The notes below the pieces were generated by a model. It was given only the letters and a program-made list of their open reading frames with translations. It was not told the DNA's origin and made no database searches. DNA of 64,000 bases, from positions 12,742,092 to 12,806,091 of the forward strand of contig CM059623.1 in NCBI GenBank assembly GCA_030435675.1. The letters run 5' to 3'. How positions within the stretch are numbered: position 1 is the stretch's first letter; every line of letters starts with the position of its first letter. Position numbers and translations under genes: made by a program. Below, in pieces: positions 37,601 through 51,160 of this stretch. The stretch is from Steinernema hermaphroditum. Lineage: Eukaryota; Nematoda; Chromadorea; Rhabditida; Steinernematidae.

Positions 37601-39792
37601 TCACATTTTTGAGCAAAAGCAGTAATACTGTAATCCTGCAAAGGTTGTACCCAACGTGGCTCGGTCTATTAGGGTTTTCATTCGCCAGCGAGTCCGATGA
37701 CATATTTTGCGAACAGAGCTTTCCGCTACCAAGGTTCTTTAGTGGATTTTTGAAAGTTATGTCTGCCTGTCGCTTGAGTGAACCACCACAAAACACCGAC
37801 ATCACCACGAAATAGTACAGAAGAACTACCTAAACCACACGTGCTCGCAGAACCCGACGATCATCCTCATGCACACCCATGGACTATCATTTTTCTTTCC
37901 TATAGTGAAGCTCTGAATATCTTTAATGACTCACACCTGTTCAAACAACGCCTGTTAACTATTGTTTCTTTGCAACGTTTATTCAATGAGCAAAAGGTGC
38001 TCTTCAATGGCCCTCTCCTCACCTCTAACGAATTCGCATAGGTCCATTCACGGACAGATCGGTTTAGCAAGTTCTTCGATGATCTGGAATGGGCTGCCTC
38101 AGCACATTATCAGTGCATAGAATGCGACAAGTTTTTGATTCCTTTGTAGCCACAACTTCTGCAGTTCATAATATGATTTATGGGGATTCACTTCCCCTTC
38201 TAGGCATCGTCTCTTAGCCCTATTTATCCACGAATTCTGTATTTAGTCTGGTGTGAGCGTAATTAAAAATTAACCGACGAATTTTAATAAGCAAAACATG
38301 TTGTAAGAGCGAATTTTTGGCGCAGATAGGTCGCGAAAGCTAGGTAAGTCGTCCACTCGTTCTCTCTAAAGTTCGCTGAATGAAAGTCTTTGTTGCACTA
38401 CGAAAATAAGTGATTTTTGATTGTCGGCTTGAACATAGAAACTGTTTTTCTGATAGGTGCAAAACATGAATAATGATACAGGTATGGATAAGGTCGATCG
38501 CGGCAAGACGTGGTCAGTTAGTCATTTTAACTTATGGTCTGTGGTTATTGACATTGATGTTTGGGCAGGAATCAAATACCTGAAATAACTGAAGGGTGAC
38601 GGTCATAATAAGCCATAGATGAGCGACGAGGACTTTCCATGACGATCCATAGGTAAAAAGAAGCTGACGATCAATGGCCTATCAATGAATATCCATCCAT
38701 GGGCTACTAGTTAAATCGCACTGATAAATGGCCTCCATGCCTATCTACGCTACTCTGTCAATGAAATAACGAGGTAATGGAAACGATGCTGAAGAACGTC
38801 AACGAAATAGCCAGCCAACTCTTTTTATAAAGTAACTAGGTCCAGCCTAGGTCTCGATGACTCTTCTGCTCTTATTTATTTTTGCATAGTATAGTGGTCG
38901 TATAGTGGTCGTAAAAACTGACACATGAGAAGACATTTTTGACCTCACGAACTTAAATTTCACAAGTAACGGGTACGATAGTAGCAGGGCTCCTCAGCAG
39001 CACTAAGATTCACTCTTGAAGTTCCACCAAAAGCAACACTGAACTCAATGTAAAACGCGGGCTCTGAGGAATAAACGGAGGATTTAATGGTCGCTAACAA
39101 TATGATTAGTGATATTGTACAATTTTATATATGTTTACCCATTTGTGTACCCTTTTTCTTGGATTGCATAGCCAATAGATATGGACATCCACATTTACAA
39201 ATGAACACAGTGAGTGAGTTTTTTTTTTCGAGATTTTTGGATGCGAATATCAAATGGTCATATCAGCGACTAATGGTTTCTTCCGATCATCAAGAATCAC
39301 AAACGAACAGGGCTAATGCGTTAGAGTGCTATCGAGATTAATCTTGATTTTTGCTAGCTGGCCATCAACAGGGCAGCTACCACCAAATTCAAAAGCAACA
39401 GCCTTCTTTATAATGTGTTTTCGGGTCAATACTTCCTTTTCTCTTTTTACGGTTGTGTTCGTCATCGCGATGACATAAACCGTAACATTTCCTTGTCCTA
39501 ATTGGGCTGCTCGCGTGTCCGGAATCTGTTTTCGAGTGGGCGCCTCCCCAAGGCATTCACACGTCAGCGTCGCGTCTTCCTTCTCTGTCGGCGCCCCAAA
39601 ACAAATGGACTTTTTAATGTGTCGCCGTTCTGGTCTGACTGATCGCTTTCCTTCTATTCAATTCGCTTCCACGTAAAGCGAGATGGAATTGTAATGCGAA
39701 ACGAATAGGGGCACGGTGCACGAGGCCATTCGTGCGCTTGTTGGAGACGCATTCGGTTTGATCGCTGCAGGCACTCTCCGAAGGGATCCATC

Positions 39793-39799
39793 ATGAATG
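39793..39799 (+). CDS. Possible minimal first exon ATGAATG, phase-1 donor
   Basis: A GC-richer stretch (about 39500-39790) leads to CATCATGAATG followed by GTAAGAGAAG, an ATG two codons before a strong donor. It ends in phase 1. Joined to the exon at 62941 it would read MNDLMNDWEIGG. Very short, so chance occurrence is quite possible. Confidence 0.2.
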
Positions 39800-40234
39800 G
39801 TAAGAGAAGTCATGGATCGTCTTCATTTCGTTAATTTTTGATATGAAATATATATTCTATTCTCCCCATTTCGTCTCTGAAATGGGATATACTGTTTGAT
39901 TTTCAATCTGCGGCTTTGGTCAGCTCATTAATGAGCGCGAACGTGGAAAACAGATATCATCGATATACCGTAATCTAACGCATTTAAAAGGGCGTTGTAT
40001 TGAACGGCTGCATGTCACTGTGCGGTCACCAACCAACAAACAACCCGTAAATAACCAAAACTTCTAGTTACATACCCTAGCGCTGTACGTGCTTGTAGTT
40101 TACAAGGATTTTTAAGGATTTTTGAGATTTTCATAAAATGCAACGTGAACCATTGAGATTCTTAAAGATTATACATTATATTCCAGTGAAGTTCAAATAG
40201 TTTTTCTTGTTTCACGCTTGAATCGCAAAAAATC

Positions 40235-40307
40235 TGCCCCGAGTGAGGATCGAACTCACGACCTTCAGATTATGAGACTGACGCGCTGCCTACTGCGCTA
40301 TCGAGGC
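40235..40307 (-). tRNA. tRNA-Met (CAT), elongator type
   Basis: A 73-base cloverleaf on the minus strand. The acceptor stem GCCTCGA pairs with TCGGGGC (one G-T wobble) and the discriminator is A. The D stem is GCGC/GCGC. The anticodon loop CTCATAA holds CAT (forward 40272-40274). The T arm reads GTGAG TTCGATC CTCAC. Minus-strand sequence right after the gene is a run of six T, a normal Pol III terminator. No intron. CCA is not encoded, as expected in a eukaryote. Confidence 0.97.
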
Positions 40308-40548
40308 CCGTACATCACACTAGACAGATTCCTTACCATGTTAGGTCATAATTTTGTTAATAGAGAGTTAGCATTTCGAAGGTTTCAGCAATCGTTCTTT
40401 TCGGCGTTTTAAATGCGCATCCTCCTTTTTGCTTTCCTTCGCTAGCTTCCTTTTTGACGTCTGTAACGTTAATACTTGTCGCTGTTTTCGGTAAAAGGTA
40501 ATTGCAAAATTTTTGGTGAAAATATTTTGCGGACTGGCTGATGCATCG

Positions 40549-40855
40549 AAAATGGGTAAACAACTTTGAAATTCACAATGTTCAGTCGTGTTCAAAACGA
40601 TGGTTTCTCATACCCAGTAAACTGTCTGTTTAAACTATACATCAGATTCCTATTGAGACCTTCATAAAATTTTTTTTACTTAATTAGTAAATTTACTAAA
40701 ACTGTCTGGTTGATGAAAATGTGTTCCGGTAAGCAACTTTGATATTCACGTTCAAAAAAGTCATGTTCATAGTCATGTTCAAAACGGTCTACTAAGTACG
40801 CTGTTTGTCTATACATACTATGTTACACATACTGAGACCTTCATACTAAAGTGTT
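40549..40855. repeat. Tandem duplication, period about 165 bases
   Basis: Two diverged units share AACTTTGAAATTCAC/AACTTTGATATTCAC, CATGTTCAAAACG, GTCTGTTTAAACTATACAT/GTTTGTCTATACATAC and GAGACCTTCATA. Confidence 0.75.
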
Positions 40856-42430
40856 CGGAAATGAGGAGTCAAAATTTTTGAAAAATTGTTAAAAACAATG
40901 TCTTCCCAAGCAATGCGTGATATTACTACCGATTTGACACGGCCACAAATTGGAAATGTGAACGACAAACGACAAGAAAACTCCCAAAACTGCGTTGGAT
41001 GTTCTCTTTTGCTGTTAAGACAGATCTCTACTAGCTCTATGGAACCTTTTGTTGTTCCTCTCGAACCTAAGGGGGTTCCTAGAAAAGAGACATTCGGAAA
41101 GTGCTCGCAAATGGGAACTCAGAATTGTGGGAGAAGGAACCTACGAATTTATGAAAATGATGACATTATGTTGACGAGCTAAGGAGGTTTACTAAAACGA
41201 ACCGCTGAAAGCTGGACACCCCGATCGGGCGGAAAGTAGGGGTGCGGTTAGAGCATGTTGATGCAATCTCGTCGTCAATGTAGAGCATGTAATCACAGAT
41301 CGGGCCACTCTAACGAAAAAAGTGCTTGACGTAGCACTCGGTTGATGCATGCTTGTTTACTCCTCATCAGAGGTGTCTATGGCGCAGTGCGATCACTTTT
41401 TACCAGCAAATGTTACATCACACCCGAATCTTTACTTACTTTCTCCTCTTATCCTTACAGCATAGTCCCACCGCTCTCTTATTCAATTAATTCGCACAAA
41501 CACCGATAAGATCGTGGCCAATACTACGCCATCTCGATGACCTGTCTTGAGTTTTTGTGGTCGATCAGGCATGTCTTGCTGGGACCACAACCAAGCGCAT
41601 TTGCAGAGAATCATCGTCTTGAGTGGGTGGAGTCGGCGGCAGTGACTGTAACATCGCATAACCGTATGTTTCAAAATCGCTCTCATAATTTGAGAAGCAT
41701 ACCCTCCCGATGGGACACCACCATTTGACTAGGTTTGCCCTTTCGGTCGTATGTGACTGTGGCCGAAATCCATCCGACCGCTTCGGGCCCCATGCCCTGT
41801 GCAAGTGAGTTGTCTCTTTCAATTAGACACAATTCAGCGACGTCTACGGATGTTTCGCCGCAGGATATCGGTCGTTTTCGTCGCAAAAAAATCGGCACCG
41901 CTTGACAAAGAGCATAAGCGAACCGCGGCGACCTCTGTCGTCAGCGCGCAGCCCATAAATTAATATTCCCCGCGGCGCCGACGACCAAACGCATTATTCA
42001 TTTATTTCGCCGGGCCCACTGTGTCACAAACACGTGAAAAATTGTCGATTGCTATCGCCGTTTCCTTTTGCTTTTTGTCGTGCATGACCCTTGCATTATA
42101 GGCGTTCGTCATATTTGGAGTGTCGCTTTTTTCTTTTTTCCATCTATCAATCTCATTTGCGTCATTGTTGCCAGCGGCTCATCCTCTTAGCGGCGGCGCA
42201 TCAGCCACTACTTCCCGCTTTTGTTGACGTTTTGACTTCAATTAGCGCCAAATCGGACGCTAATTGACGCGAACACTTCTCTCTTCTCGCCGATGCCAAT
42301 GTCAAGCGCAGTTTTTGGTACTTGTGCTTGTGCCAGCGGCAGAGACGGCGGTCTTGTTGTCGTCCGTTGAGTCGACGTTTCCGGTCCGCTTCACGGCTCC
42401 GTGTGAACTTGGTGCTGAAGAAGACGATGA

Positions 42431-42489
42431 AAAGCGAGCGCCGTACGACAATGGGCCTTCTCAGGCAAATCTCTTATTTTGTGGAAGGT
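42431..42489 (+). CDS. Candidate short first exon, phase-1 donor
   Basis: Inside a GC-rich island an ATG (near 42427-42431, after GAAGAAGACG) opens MKSERRTTMGLLRQISYFVE and ends GTG GAA G before donor GTAAAG at about 42490. The phase is 1, as for the exons at 14347 and 53243. A second frame through the same island (product ending APYDNGPSQANLLFCG) would use the same donor in phase 2. Short, unrecognised and supported only by ATG, donor and phase. Confidence 0.25.
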
Positions 42490-44532
42490 AAAGTTTCAAG
42501 TGTGACTTAAGAGGGGAGGAATGGTAGATGTCTTTTATTTATCTATGGTGGATTCATCAACTATTAGAAGCCGTAATTGTCAAAGACCCCATAGAAACTA
42601 TTGGGGAAAACCTTTCAAAAACATCGCTGTTTTGAAATGAACGCCAGGAAATGCGTAACGTGTTTTGATGACAGATTAATTAACACCGGGAAACTCTCTT
42701 ATTTTGCTCACAAACAAGATCATTGAATCCTCGTTAAAGTTTCTAGTGATGTGAGCCGGCCTGCACCATTTCTCATCCGTGCCAAGACATTGTTCACCTT
42801 CTTCGACAAATGCCATAGGTCCTGCTCGTATCGACATTAGATACCTGAAGCAAAACTATGATGTCTTCATTGATAGCTTCCCTTCTGTAAAAACGAATTT
42901 TTAAGCCATTTTTGGCAGCCGTAATTGCCTAATGTCTAATTAATTTTTCGGTGTCATTCAAGGCGAATTACCTTTGATCCATGAAATAAAGTTGTAAAGT
43001 TATAAAAGTCGTAAAAACAAATTTTGCTTATAAAGGTCTCTGGTCTTGGCCAAACTATATTCGTAAAAACCCTGAGGGAGGCAGGCATGACGCTTATGCA
43101 AATGGCTAAAGTTAGACAAACCTGGCTAACAGACCAGGCATAGGCGTCGTAACCACTATGCCTTCGTGGCTTTGTGGCTCCAAAGGCGTAGCGGCAGTGA
43201 AGTAGTCACTTCTGAATCACTTTACCCACCGGGTCCTTATTTTGTTCACTGTTTGACTTGTAGGTTACGATGGACGAAATGTTTCTTCTTTTAAAACGCT
43301 TTGAAAATTGAATGCTAACTAGATTTTTGATATTGGAGATTTCCTGTTTCAAGCTAATTTATATCTCCGTGTCAAATAGTAAAGCGTAAAGCGATAGATT
43401 ATTGTTATAAAGCGACTATTCTTCATGAGTTTGACCCAAAACCGAATTTTATCAAAGGTGAAATGTCCCCATAAAAAACACCGTGAACCGCATCTTATTG
43501 GCAACTATCTATTTTATTTTACGACTTTCAAAACTCCAGAAATTGCGCCTCCTTCTGTGGACATTAACGGGAGTTGCTTCGGAATTCGTATCTGCAAAGA
43601 TCTCCGTTCTCTATTTCGATTCATGTCACCAATAAAGAACTGTTCGCTGTGGATCTGCTTCCTCATTAGGCATTAGGTTCTGTTTCCTTCTTTAAGTTTT
43701 TCCACATAATTTTTGCTCTTGTATCATCGTAGTGGTATCATCAGAGCGCTCCGACCTTCCGACCTGAGACCCTTATCAGCCGAACACCTGGCATCTTGTT
43801 GTCAGCGGTGATGAGACTACGGCTTCCGGGTGTTCCAATTCCAGTCGTATTTACAATTGTGTCTTGCATCAAACTTTAGATCTATTGATCTAGTGTTTTT
43901 CATGTACTTCGTTTTTCTTCGCCATGGTCATTCCAGAAGATGTGGCGAAGTCTTCAACCTATAGACGGCGGACAGTTACAGTTGGATCCGTTCCGAAAAC
44001 TTCACGAAGCATGTAACCACTTAGACTTTTTTCTGTTTCTTTTTTATGACCACTTGCGTCACTCCGAGTCTTTTAGCCCATTTATTCCGTCTCTCCATCG
44101 GCGAACTCATTCCCATAGCTACACGCTTTTTTGATACCCTTTCCCCAGAAGACATCTCCAATCCATATCGATTTTGCCTCCCCTATTACTCTAAGGACTA
44201 CGCGGCGAACTCGTACATTCTCAAGAGTTGGCTAAGACCGGCGCCAATTAGACGGCTAATTGCTTTCCCACCCAACCACAGAGACCGTGTTTGTTTCAGG
44301 AAATTCTCATTCCATGTTTTCGCAGACTCCCACAAATCCATGAGATGTCCTAATGCATGTTCTACTCGCAGATGTGTGCATACATACATAAGCAGGCGGG
44401 CGCGTCTCTCGTCAGCATCGTTGCCTAATTATTGCCGTGGGCAAATGTTTTTCCGCCTAATATAATATGAGCCTTTCGATGCGTGGCGCCGGCGTGTCGG
44501 GTGATGAGAACTTTGGCGACATTCGTTAGGCC

Positions 44533-45100
44533 GTGCGGCTGGTAATCAAGACGTGTCGGGTGGGGTCCGGGTTGGCGCTCGTGAGCGAATTCGATTCCGC
44601 GGAAACGGAGGCGGTTTTACCGTAATTGGCTTTGTTTGGCTTTTTTAAGCTAGAATATGACAACTGGTTGGGGAGTTATTCACTGCGTATATCTATGAGT
44701 TGGATTCATATGGGTTGTAGAATTTTGGTCTTCATCTTGATTTAACGAGAAAGGGGCGATTCTACTGTATGTTTTTCTTTGCCAATTTTTGCTGTATTTG
44801 AAATCCGAGAAAAGTGAGTTAAGAAGATTATGAGAAACGTGTACAAAATATGTCTATTTGTATCATTTTATTGATATATGAGCGAAATAAGGCCGTGTGG
44901 CTGGCTGGTAATCAAGACGTTTTGGGTGGGGTTCGGATTGTGAGCGAATTTGATTCCACGGAAACGCCGCATGAAACGAGTCTGTGCAAGTCTGACATAT
45001 GTCACGTCGGCCTATTTTCAAGAAGATCTTTTTTTTAATACTAGTTCTCATCTTGATTTGACGAAAAAAATTTCCTTGCTGTGTGACTTCACTTTAGGAT
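44533..45100. repeat. Diverged direct duplication, offset about 355 bases
   Basis: AGGCCGTG.GGCTGG, TAATCAAGACGT, GGGTGGGGT.CGG, GTGAGCGAATT.GATTCC and TCATCTTGATTT.ACGA occur in order at 44533-44750 and 44888-45065. Confidence 0.8.
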
Positions 45101-45436
45101 GAGTCCACTTTTCTATCACTTTTTATCAGTATGTGCTGCAGGCGAACTATTGTTACTATTTCAAATCGAACTCTTGGTGCGCAAGCCATTGAATTTAGTC
45201 AGACCGAATAGCCTCACATTTTTGCCAACGCCGCACTCCAGGCGAAGATAACTTTTCTTTCAATCACTTTCACTTCAAGGTATTCACCGTTTAGCTGAAT
45301 AATCTCTGTTCCGGTCAGTCTGAGCGAATGTTGCGAAATACGAAATGCCTTCCACGAAATGGCTTTGTTGGCGTGAAGCCGTACTTTCGAAAAATGGTTT
45401 TTGTCACTTTTTTTTGTTACTATTTCTTGGTAATAA

Positions 45437-46010
45437 ACTTCTGTAGGCTTCTCTAAAGGGAAAAAGCTTTTTGAAGGGCCGAATCGGGGTTTGAATTTCG
45501 AACCTCGGACGCAGTTACGGGGAACATTTATGTGGGATGGATTGACGAATCAGTCGGAACTCAAATTCTGGGCCATCCACTACGAATACTCGCGCGATTT
45601 TGGCAGATTAAAGTGGCTTCTTCAACGTTTCCGTTCGCTGTGGTCAGCGATACCGTGAATTCGGCAAAATTATTCCTTGGAGACGTTCCCCTTCTTGGTC
45701 TGTGGGAACAATGGCAAAAATCGTTTTTGTTAATCTACTTCTTTCTGACAAATTCTGTCGGCTTCTCCAATGGACAAAACTTTTCATTAGTAAAGCAAAC
45801 TAAGCCGGTGCCGAATCGGAATTCGAATTTCGAGCCACTGGAGACAGAGGAATACAGCATGCGGTTTTCTCTGATCGTCTGTGCTTTCTTCAAAGCGCTC
45901 CTCACAAACCGACGCAATTATAGGGAACATTTATGTGGGACGGATTGGCTGTCATCGAATCAGTCCGAACTCGTCTTCCAGGAAATCTCCTACGAACACG
46001 TTTTTGAAGC
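45437..46010. repeat. Diverged direct duplication with internal insertion
   Basis: 45437-45590 and 45748-46010 share GGCTTCTC.AA, CCGAATCGG.TT.GAATTTCGA, GGGAACATTTATGTGGGA and GAATCAGTC.GAACTC. The second copy carries about 70 extra bases. A 180-codon frame across it (45532-46074) looks fortuitous. Confidence 0.75.
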
Positions 46011-46099
46011 GTACAGCTACGATGAAATACGGAGAAATTACCCTTTGGAAATTATCCTTTCCGCTGTCAGTTAGAATCTCTGGTTGTGATATAAGTGGC

Positions 46100-49000
46100 G
46101 TGCATCAATGTGTTTATGTAAATTTTCAAATTTTTGAAAAAATAATTTTGCTTAGGAGCTTATGTAGATGGTTTTCTTAATGCACAAGGAAACGAGCAGA
46201 ACTATTCGCAGGCCGTTGGCTCTAAGAGCCGAATAGCTAGATTACGTCCTTGTCTTTTTTTAAAATTGTTTTGTTTTTGTCACATCGCTTGCTGCTTCTA
46301 AGGACAGAATTGGTAAGAGTTTAAATTGGTGCACTGCCTTTGAAAAGTGGCATAAAGTATCGCGATAATCGTTGGACTTGTTTTCGAAAAGCCACTTGAC
46401 TTCCCCCAAAACATCATTTGCAACGCTACGTCATGTGTTCTGTCTATTTCTGGCAGAGAAAACTTTGGAAACGCCTTTCCCGGTGCGTCATTGGGACGAA
46501 GTGCTTTCATCTTCGGACTTTCACATTCCTTAACACGAGAAGGCAAGATAACAACGCGCTGTTTGCTTGATTCGAAGCGAATGGGGTGCAATTGTAGTGA
46601 TTGGCGCGTGTTGGTGGTCGCGAAGGCGACGATGACGGGCCGCCGCCGAAGGCTCTCGCGAATTTGACGACTTTATCGATTGTGTGCTTTGCTTTGACGC
46701 CTTTGAGAAGGAAGTTTTTGGACTTAGGAGTTAAGGCTTATCTTTTCTTCTCCGAGAAATTCGCCGATTTTCAGATGTAGATTCTGTTCTGTTGTACCTA
46801 AGGAATATTATATAACACATTTTTGCTAAAACACTGGTGTTTATCTGCATTACAAAACTAATACATGGCCCCTGAATCCTTGACAACCTTGGCGATAACG
46901 GAAAATATGGAATTATCAGCAATATTCTTAGTTTATAATCTACAATACTATGGCTTTTGGAGTTAGTGTTGTGGTGCTGAGTTGATACAGGGGTTCACGG
47001 CCCGTCCTTTCCTCCAGGACCACACGAATACACCAAAATGATATGGCACAGGGCAATGGGGACTGTCCAGACAGGCTACCAATAGGCATGTCTGATCTGC
47101 CGTGGCTGTTATAAGTGGCCTGGATTGGATAACACTTTGGATCCAGTCAAGCATTCATGTAGGCAGGACGAGCAGAAAAAGGGAAGCGAATGACAAGTAT
47201 TATTTACCAGTCGATATGGATAGGCGATGTTTCAGTTTCAACATGGATGGGCGTTTGTCCAGAGTGCAAATTTTTACGTCTTCTCCAAGTTAGAAATTTA
47301 TACAATATCTTTCCCTAGCTCCCCTTTATGCTGGTGGGACTTATAGAAGATCGTTCGCTAGCATCGCCCCTTTATGTGTATGGTACTTCACAACAGTATG
47401 ACGAGGCCTATGCTTTTTTCTTTGATATCTCGGAACCAAAGATACCAAGCCGGAGCCTGCTCGCCCACCCGCTTCGGCTCAGTATTTCGTAATGCGAGCG
47501 GGCTCGCCTCAGATGGCTTCGGACTGCGAAATTTCACCGAGTCGGCATATCAACTCGAAATCGCTATAATAAAACAGCTGACAGAGATTTTTGTGAATCA
47601 TACACAAAAGTCAAGCGTTAACAGAAGTGACTATTAACATAACAGACTTCCGGTTTCTAGTAACTTGCAGGGTTACTTGACCTCTAAAGAGCGCGGGCTA
47701 TCCACGTTTATCAATCTTAATAGGGTGGAAGCGCATCCATAGATTCCGAGGTTTCTGCTTTGTATCGCAATGTATTTTACCTTCAGCATACTCACATTCA
47801 TTTCCTATTTTACTTCTCCTTTTTTTTCTCATTGGCACGTCACCGCCCCTATCTCCTCCAGTTTCACTCTTCCGGATTATCCGGTCTTCGCTTCTCATTA
47901 TCTTTCGGCTTGCCATCTCCAAATGGCTCTCGGAATCTCCCACCGGCATTGTTGTTTTCGCCTCTCTCGACTACCTCTCAATTAGTTTTGGCGCTCTTCT
48001 GGCCTCGTTAGCCCTTCAGAAGCCCCAAAATTACTACTTCGCACAAAACATGGTGTTGGAACCATCGACGTTGGCGTGGCAAATGGAGCGGAACTGAAAT
48101 GTCAAATGAAATGCGATACCTCAGCTAGGCCTTAAATGAGGCTTTACTGAGGAAAAACCCGTTACTGCTAGATGCGGGCCATGACTCGTAGTCTCTCACG
48201 CATTGTTATATTCTCTTCGTTTCACGACTCATAATTAGATTTGTCCTCGTGGTTAATTAGGCGTGCGGCGATGAGTGCGTTTTCGGATATGTATTAGTGT
48301 GTTGTACTAAGCGAACTCTTCAACTATTTGTGGTCGATCCTGTCACATTTGACAGATTAACTGATTCGTATATCAAGTTGGTTCTTACTGTATTTTTGCT
48401 TGCCTCTGCAGTCGATCTCTGGAGTAACTTGGGGTAGCTTGGTATTCAAGTGATTTCAATCAGACTTTAGTAACATCTTCATGTTCAAATCCGCGTTCTG
48501 TCTTCTCCCTTTGAGAAATGAGAAATGCATTTTTGTTTCTATGAGATTCGACGATTCTTTTTGTGGTATTCGGTGATCAGCTGCCTTCAGTGAGACATCG
48601 AAATTGAATACCGATGCTCTATGAGTGCTGCGCGGTCGTCGAAGCGGTTGATAGGCTGAATTCTGTCATACGAAGCATTGCATAGGAAGTGGAATGATCA
48701 TGCTAACGCACTGATCTCCCCGGCTCCCAGAAGACCTTGAGCACGTAGTTTCACCATACAGCGAAGATCTCAATCTTCGTTATTTTCAAATCGATTGTAT
48801 CTTCCCGGATTTTTGCTTTTCTATCGGTTTCCTTGACAAAACTAAGAACGAAGTTTAGATTGACATTCATCGGTTTGGCATTTTAAAACATTGGGTGACT
48901 CGATGAGATGAGTAATCTAGATTTTGTAACTCATTACTACTGGGACTGATTGAAATAAACGTTTTTTGGTGAAAGATGTTAAATTTCGTTCTTTTAAGCT

Positions 49001-50800
49001 GACACATTGAAATCTGATTTTTTTGTTTTTATTGTTTATAAACGTCGCCAATTTTTCTGTTTTTTACCTCATTTTACCTCAATCTCCCATACCTTACTCC
49101 TCTTTTTATACACCTTGGCGAGCGACGTTTCTGATAGTACGACGTGACTTCCTCGTGCCCTGTTTCAAATTTCTTTCCGTCTCGCCCTCATCTCCACACT
49201 TGGCTAAACAAACAAAGTTGTTTGCGACTGTTCCTTTGCGTTTTTCCTCTTTTCGCGATAAGTCCGTCTGGGAGAGGCAATGAAAACATGGCGTTCGTGG
49301 GAGCGGCTTTGTGAGCGCCAAGCGGAAAACAGTTGAAGCACCGGACATCCATGCATTTGGGAGAAAGCATTGGGTAATGTTACTTTAAATCAACTGATAG
49401 AATGTTCCAAAGAAAACACGATTCATTGACAATTATATACAAATGTTGAGTGAAAATGCCCCTAAACAAAAAAAACCTTATACAAAAAAATTTCTTTCCG
49501 TATAGAGTCTACCGAAGTATAGAAACCAATTGAATCATTTGGGTATCATTTGTCATCTGTAAAATGGTAGCTTTCAGTGTCGATTTATTTAATGGGTTGA
49601 ATGGGTGCATTTCTATTTCGACATGTTCATTGCATTTTTTCTACGCTGTACCTTCTATAAGATTATTAGGGAAGTCTTTGAGTCCTACTAATGAATACAG
49701 TTTTATTCTTCAATTTTTGTCATGGCAGTTTGTGCAGGATGATATTTCTCTGCTCAATTATAGCAAAACAAGTTAATAACTGACAACAAACTTTACGTTT
49801 CACTGTGTTGAGTACTTATCAAAGGACATTTTGGTGTGATAGGAACAGATGCCTTGCCGTTTGTGGGTTCTCAAAGCGTCTTTGGAACACGAGTTGCTGT
49901 GTTCTGCGCTCTCTTACACCGCTCCTTTTGAACGGAGCGAAAGGGTCGTATATAAATTGTACTTTTAGTTGTACTCTTTTGTCAACGGACCACTTTTTCT
50001 GGAAATAGATAATGCATGAACTTGAGGCAAACATTAGCTGCCATCGCTCGAGAAATCAGGCTTAAAGATGCGCAGATGTAGTGATAACAAGCACTAGTAA
50101 GCAAGATCATAAGTTAAACGTTCCTTTACCAATATTTTCTGACATTTAGATAGTTCTATACAGCGTACTGATCGTATGGCACATCGAAAAAAAAAATTAA
50201 TCAATTTTTGGAATCCTTAACCTACTGCAATGTTCCGTCGTTTTATAAATTCGTCTAATTCTACAGTTGTTGTTGTTATTTTTGAAAAGCCTGCGAAGTC
50301 GAGTTTAATCGGACTACACTATGCAAATTTTATGCTCAAACTGCGTTTAGACTCAAAAGTGCATGTTAGCAAACACTGAATGTTGTCATCTGATTTTCAT
50401 CGACTTCTTCATTATCATAATTGAGCACAAGTTTAAGCCATTGTGCTAAACGACTTCCTTTAAGGGTTTTTGCTGCATGCATTTATGTGTTTCAACGGTT
50501 ATCACGCCACTGAAAGTAACATCTCATTTATTTTACCTGAGGCTTAGCTTTAGCTTTAAGTGCTGGATTTTTGGGAAAAAAACAACGACTATAAGGAATT
50601 GCACGTGGAATCTACCGAAGTACATTGCATTTACATTACATTTTGATTCAAATCGAACAATATTTTTCACAATGTAACAGCCATTCGGCATTCGAAGCTT
50701 TGTTCCAGAGACCACATAGTATCTTGAGGTCGTCTGCCCACCTTACGGGTGTTGCATATGTGCGACAACACCGTACTCTGTCGGTCGGTTTTTTCTGCTT
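46100..50800. other. Gene-poor stretch
   Basis: AT-rich, C/T-rich at 47770-48000 and 49020-49260. No gene recognised. The last dense ATTTTTG words are at 50203, 50276 and 50567. Confidence 0.5.
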
Positions 50801-50833
50801 CTTTTTCCTTGTTTGTTTTGCATTTACCCTGTT

Positions 50834-51160
50834 TTACCCTGTTTCTACCCTGTTTTCTTCGCGTAATTCCACTTCCTTCTTCTTGTACATTCTTTGCAAT
50901 CGGACGGATTCGTTTTTTCGCTTTATTTCCTCATTAGGCACTTTGTCAATAATCCTTCCAGGCAGTTGTCTTTCCATGAGGGCACATCCGATTTTTTCCC
51001 AAGCTTCCTTTGTGAGAGCCCAGGTTTCACAGCCGTATAACATGGTGGGTTATTCTACTCATCGCGAAAATTCCGAGTTGTGGTGTCGTAACCACCTTAG
51101 AAGTTTTCCAAGACAAGTGAACTCTATAATGTCGTCTCCAAGCAACATTTCTCCTCAACA
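50834..51160 (-). mobile_element. Decayed non-LTR retrotransposon (RTE/LINE) reverse-transcriptase end
   Basis: The minus strand encodes MLYGCETWALTKEAWEKIG followed by a segment with PNEEIKRKNESV, the well-known LLYGCETW...(R/K)IPNEEIR pattern downstream of the reverse-transcriptase domain in RTE-like LINEs. Just upstream (51160-51045) a piece reading GDDIIEFTCLGKLL matches the preceding ...VYLG segment, but stops separate the two. No full reverse-transcriptase or endonuclease domain remains. Confidence 0.75.

Larger units (their letters stand above)
30973..39790. other. Gene-poor stretch, highest ATTTTTG density
   Basis: About 32 ATTTTTG words on + and a single CAAAAAT in under 9 kb. Apart from the hAT MITE at 34587, the island at 32531 and the dispersed repeat, I see no gene-like feature. 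Confidence 0.5.

Noticed and set aside
40886..41182. 98-codon plus-strand frame
   Set aside because: Starts at the edge of a tandem repeat and has no recognisable features; treated as chance.
44046..44465. 139-codon plus-strand frame
   Set aside because: Both strands open in a GC-rich patch, no domain and no splice signals that decide a gene.
45532..46074. 180-codon plus-strand open frame
   Set aside because: Spans two diverged copies of a local repeat; the corresponding residues are not conserved between the copies.
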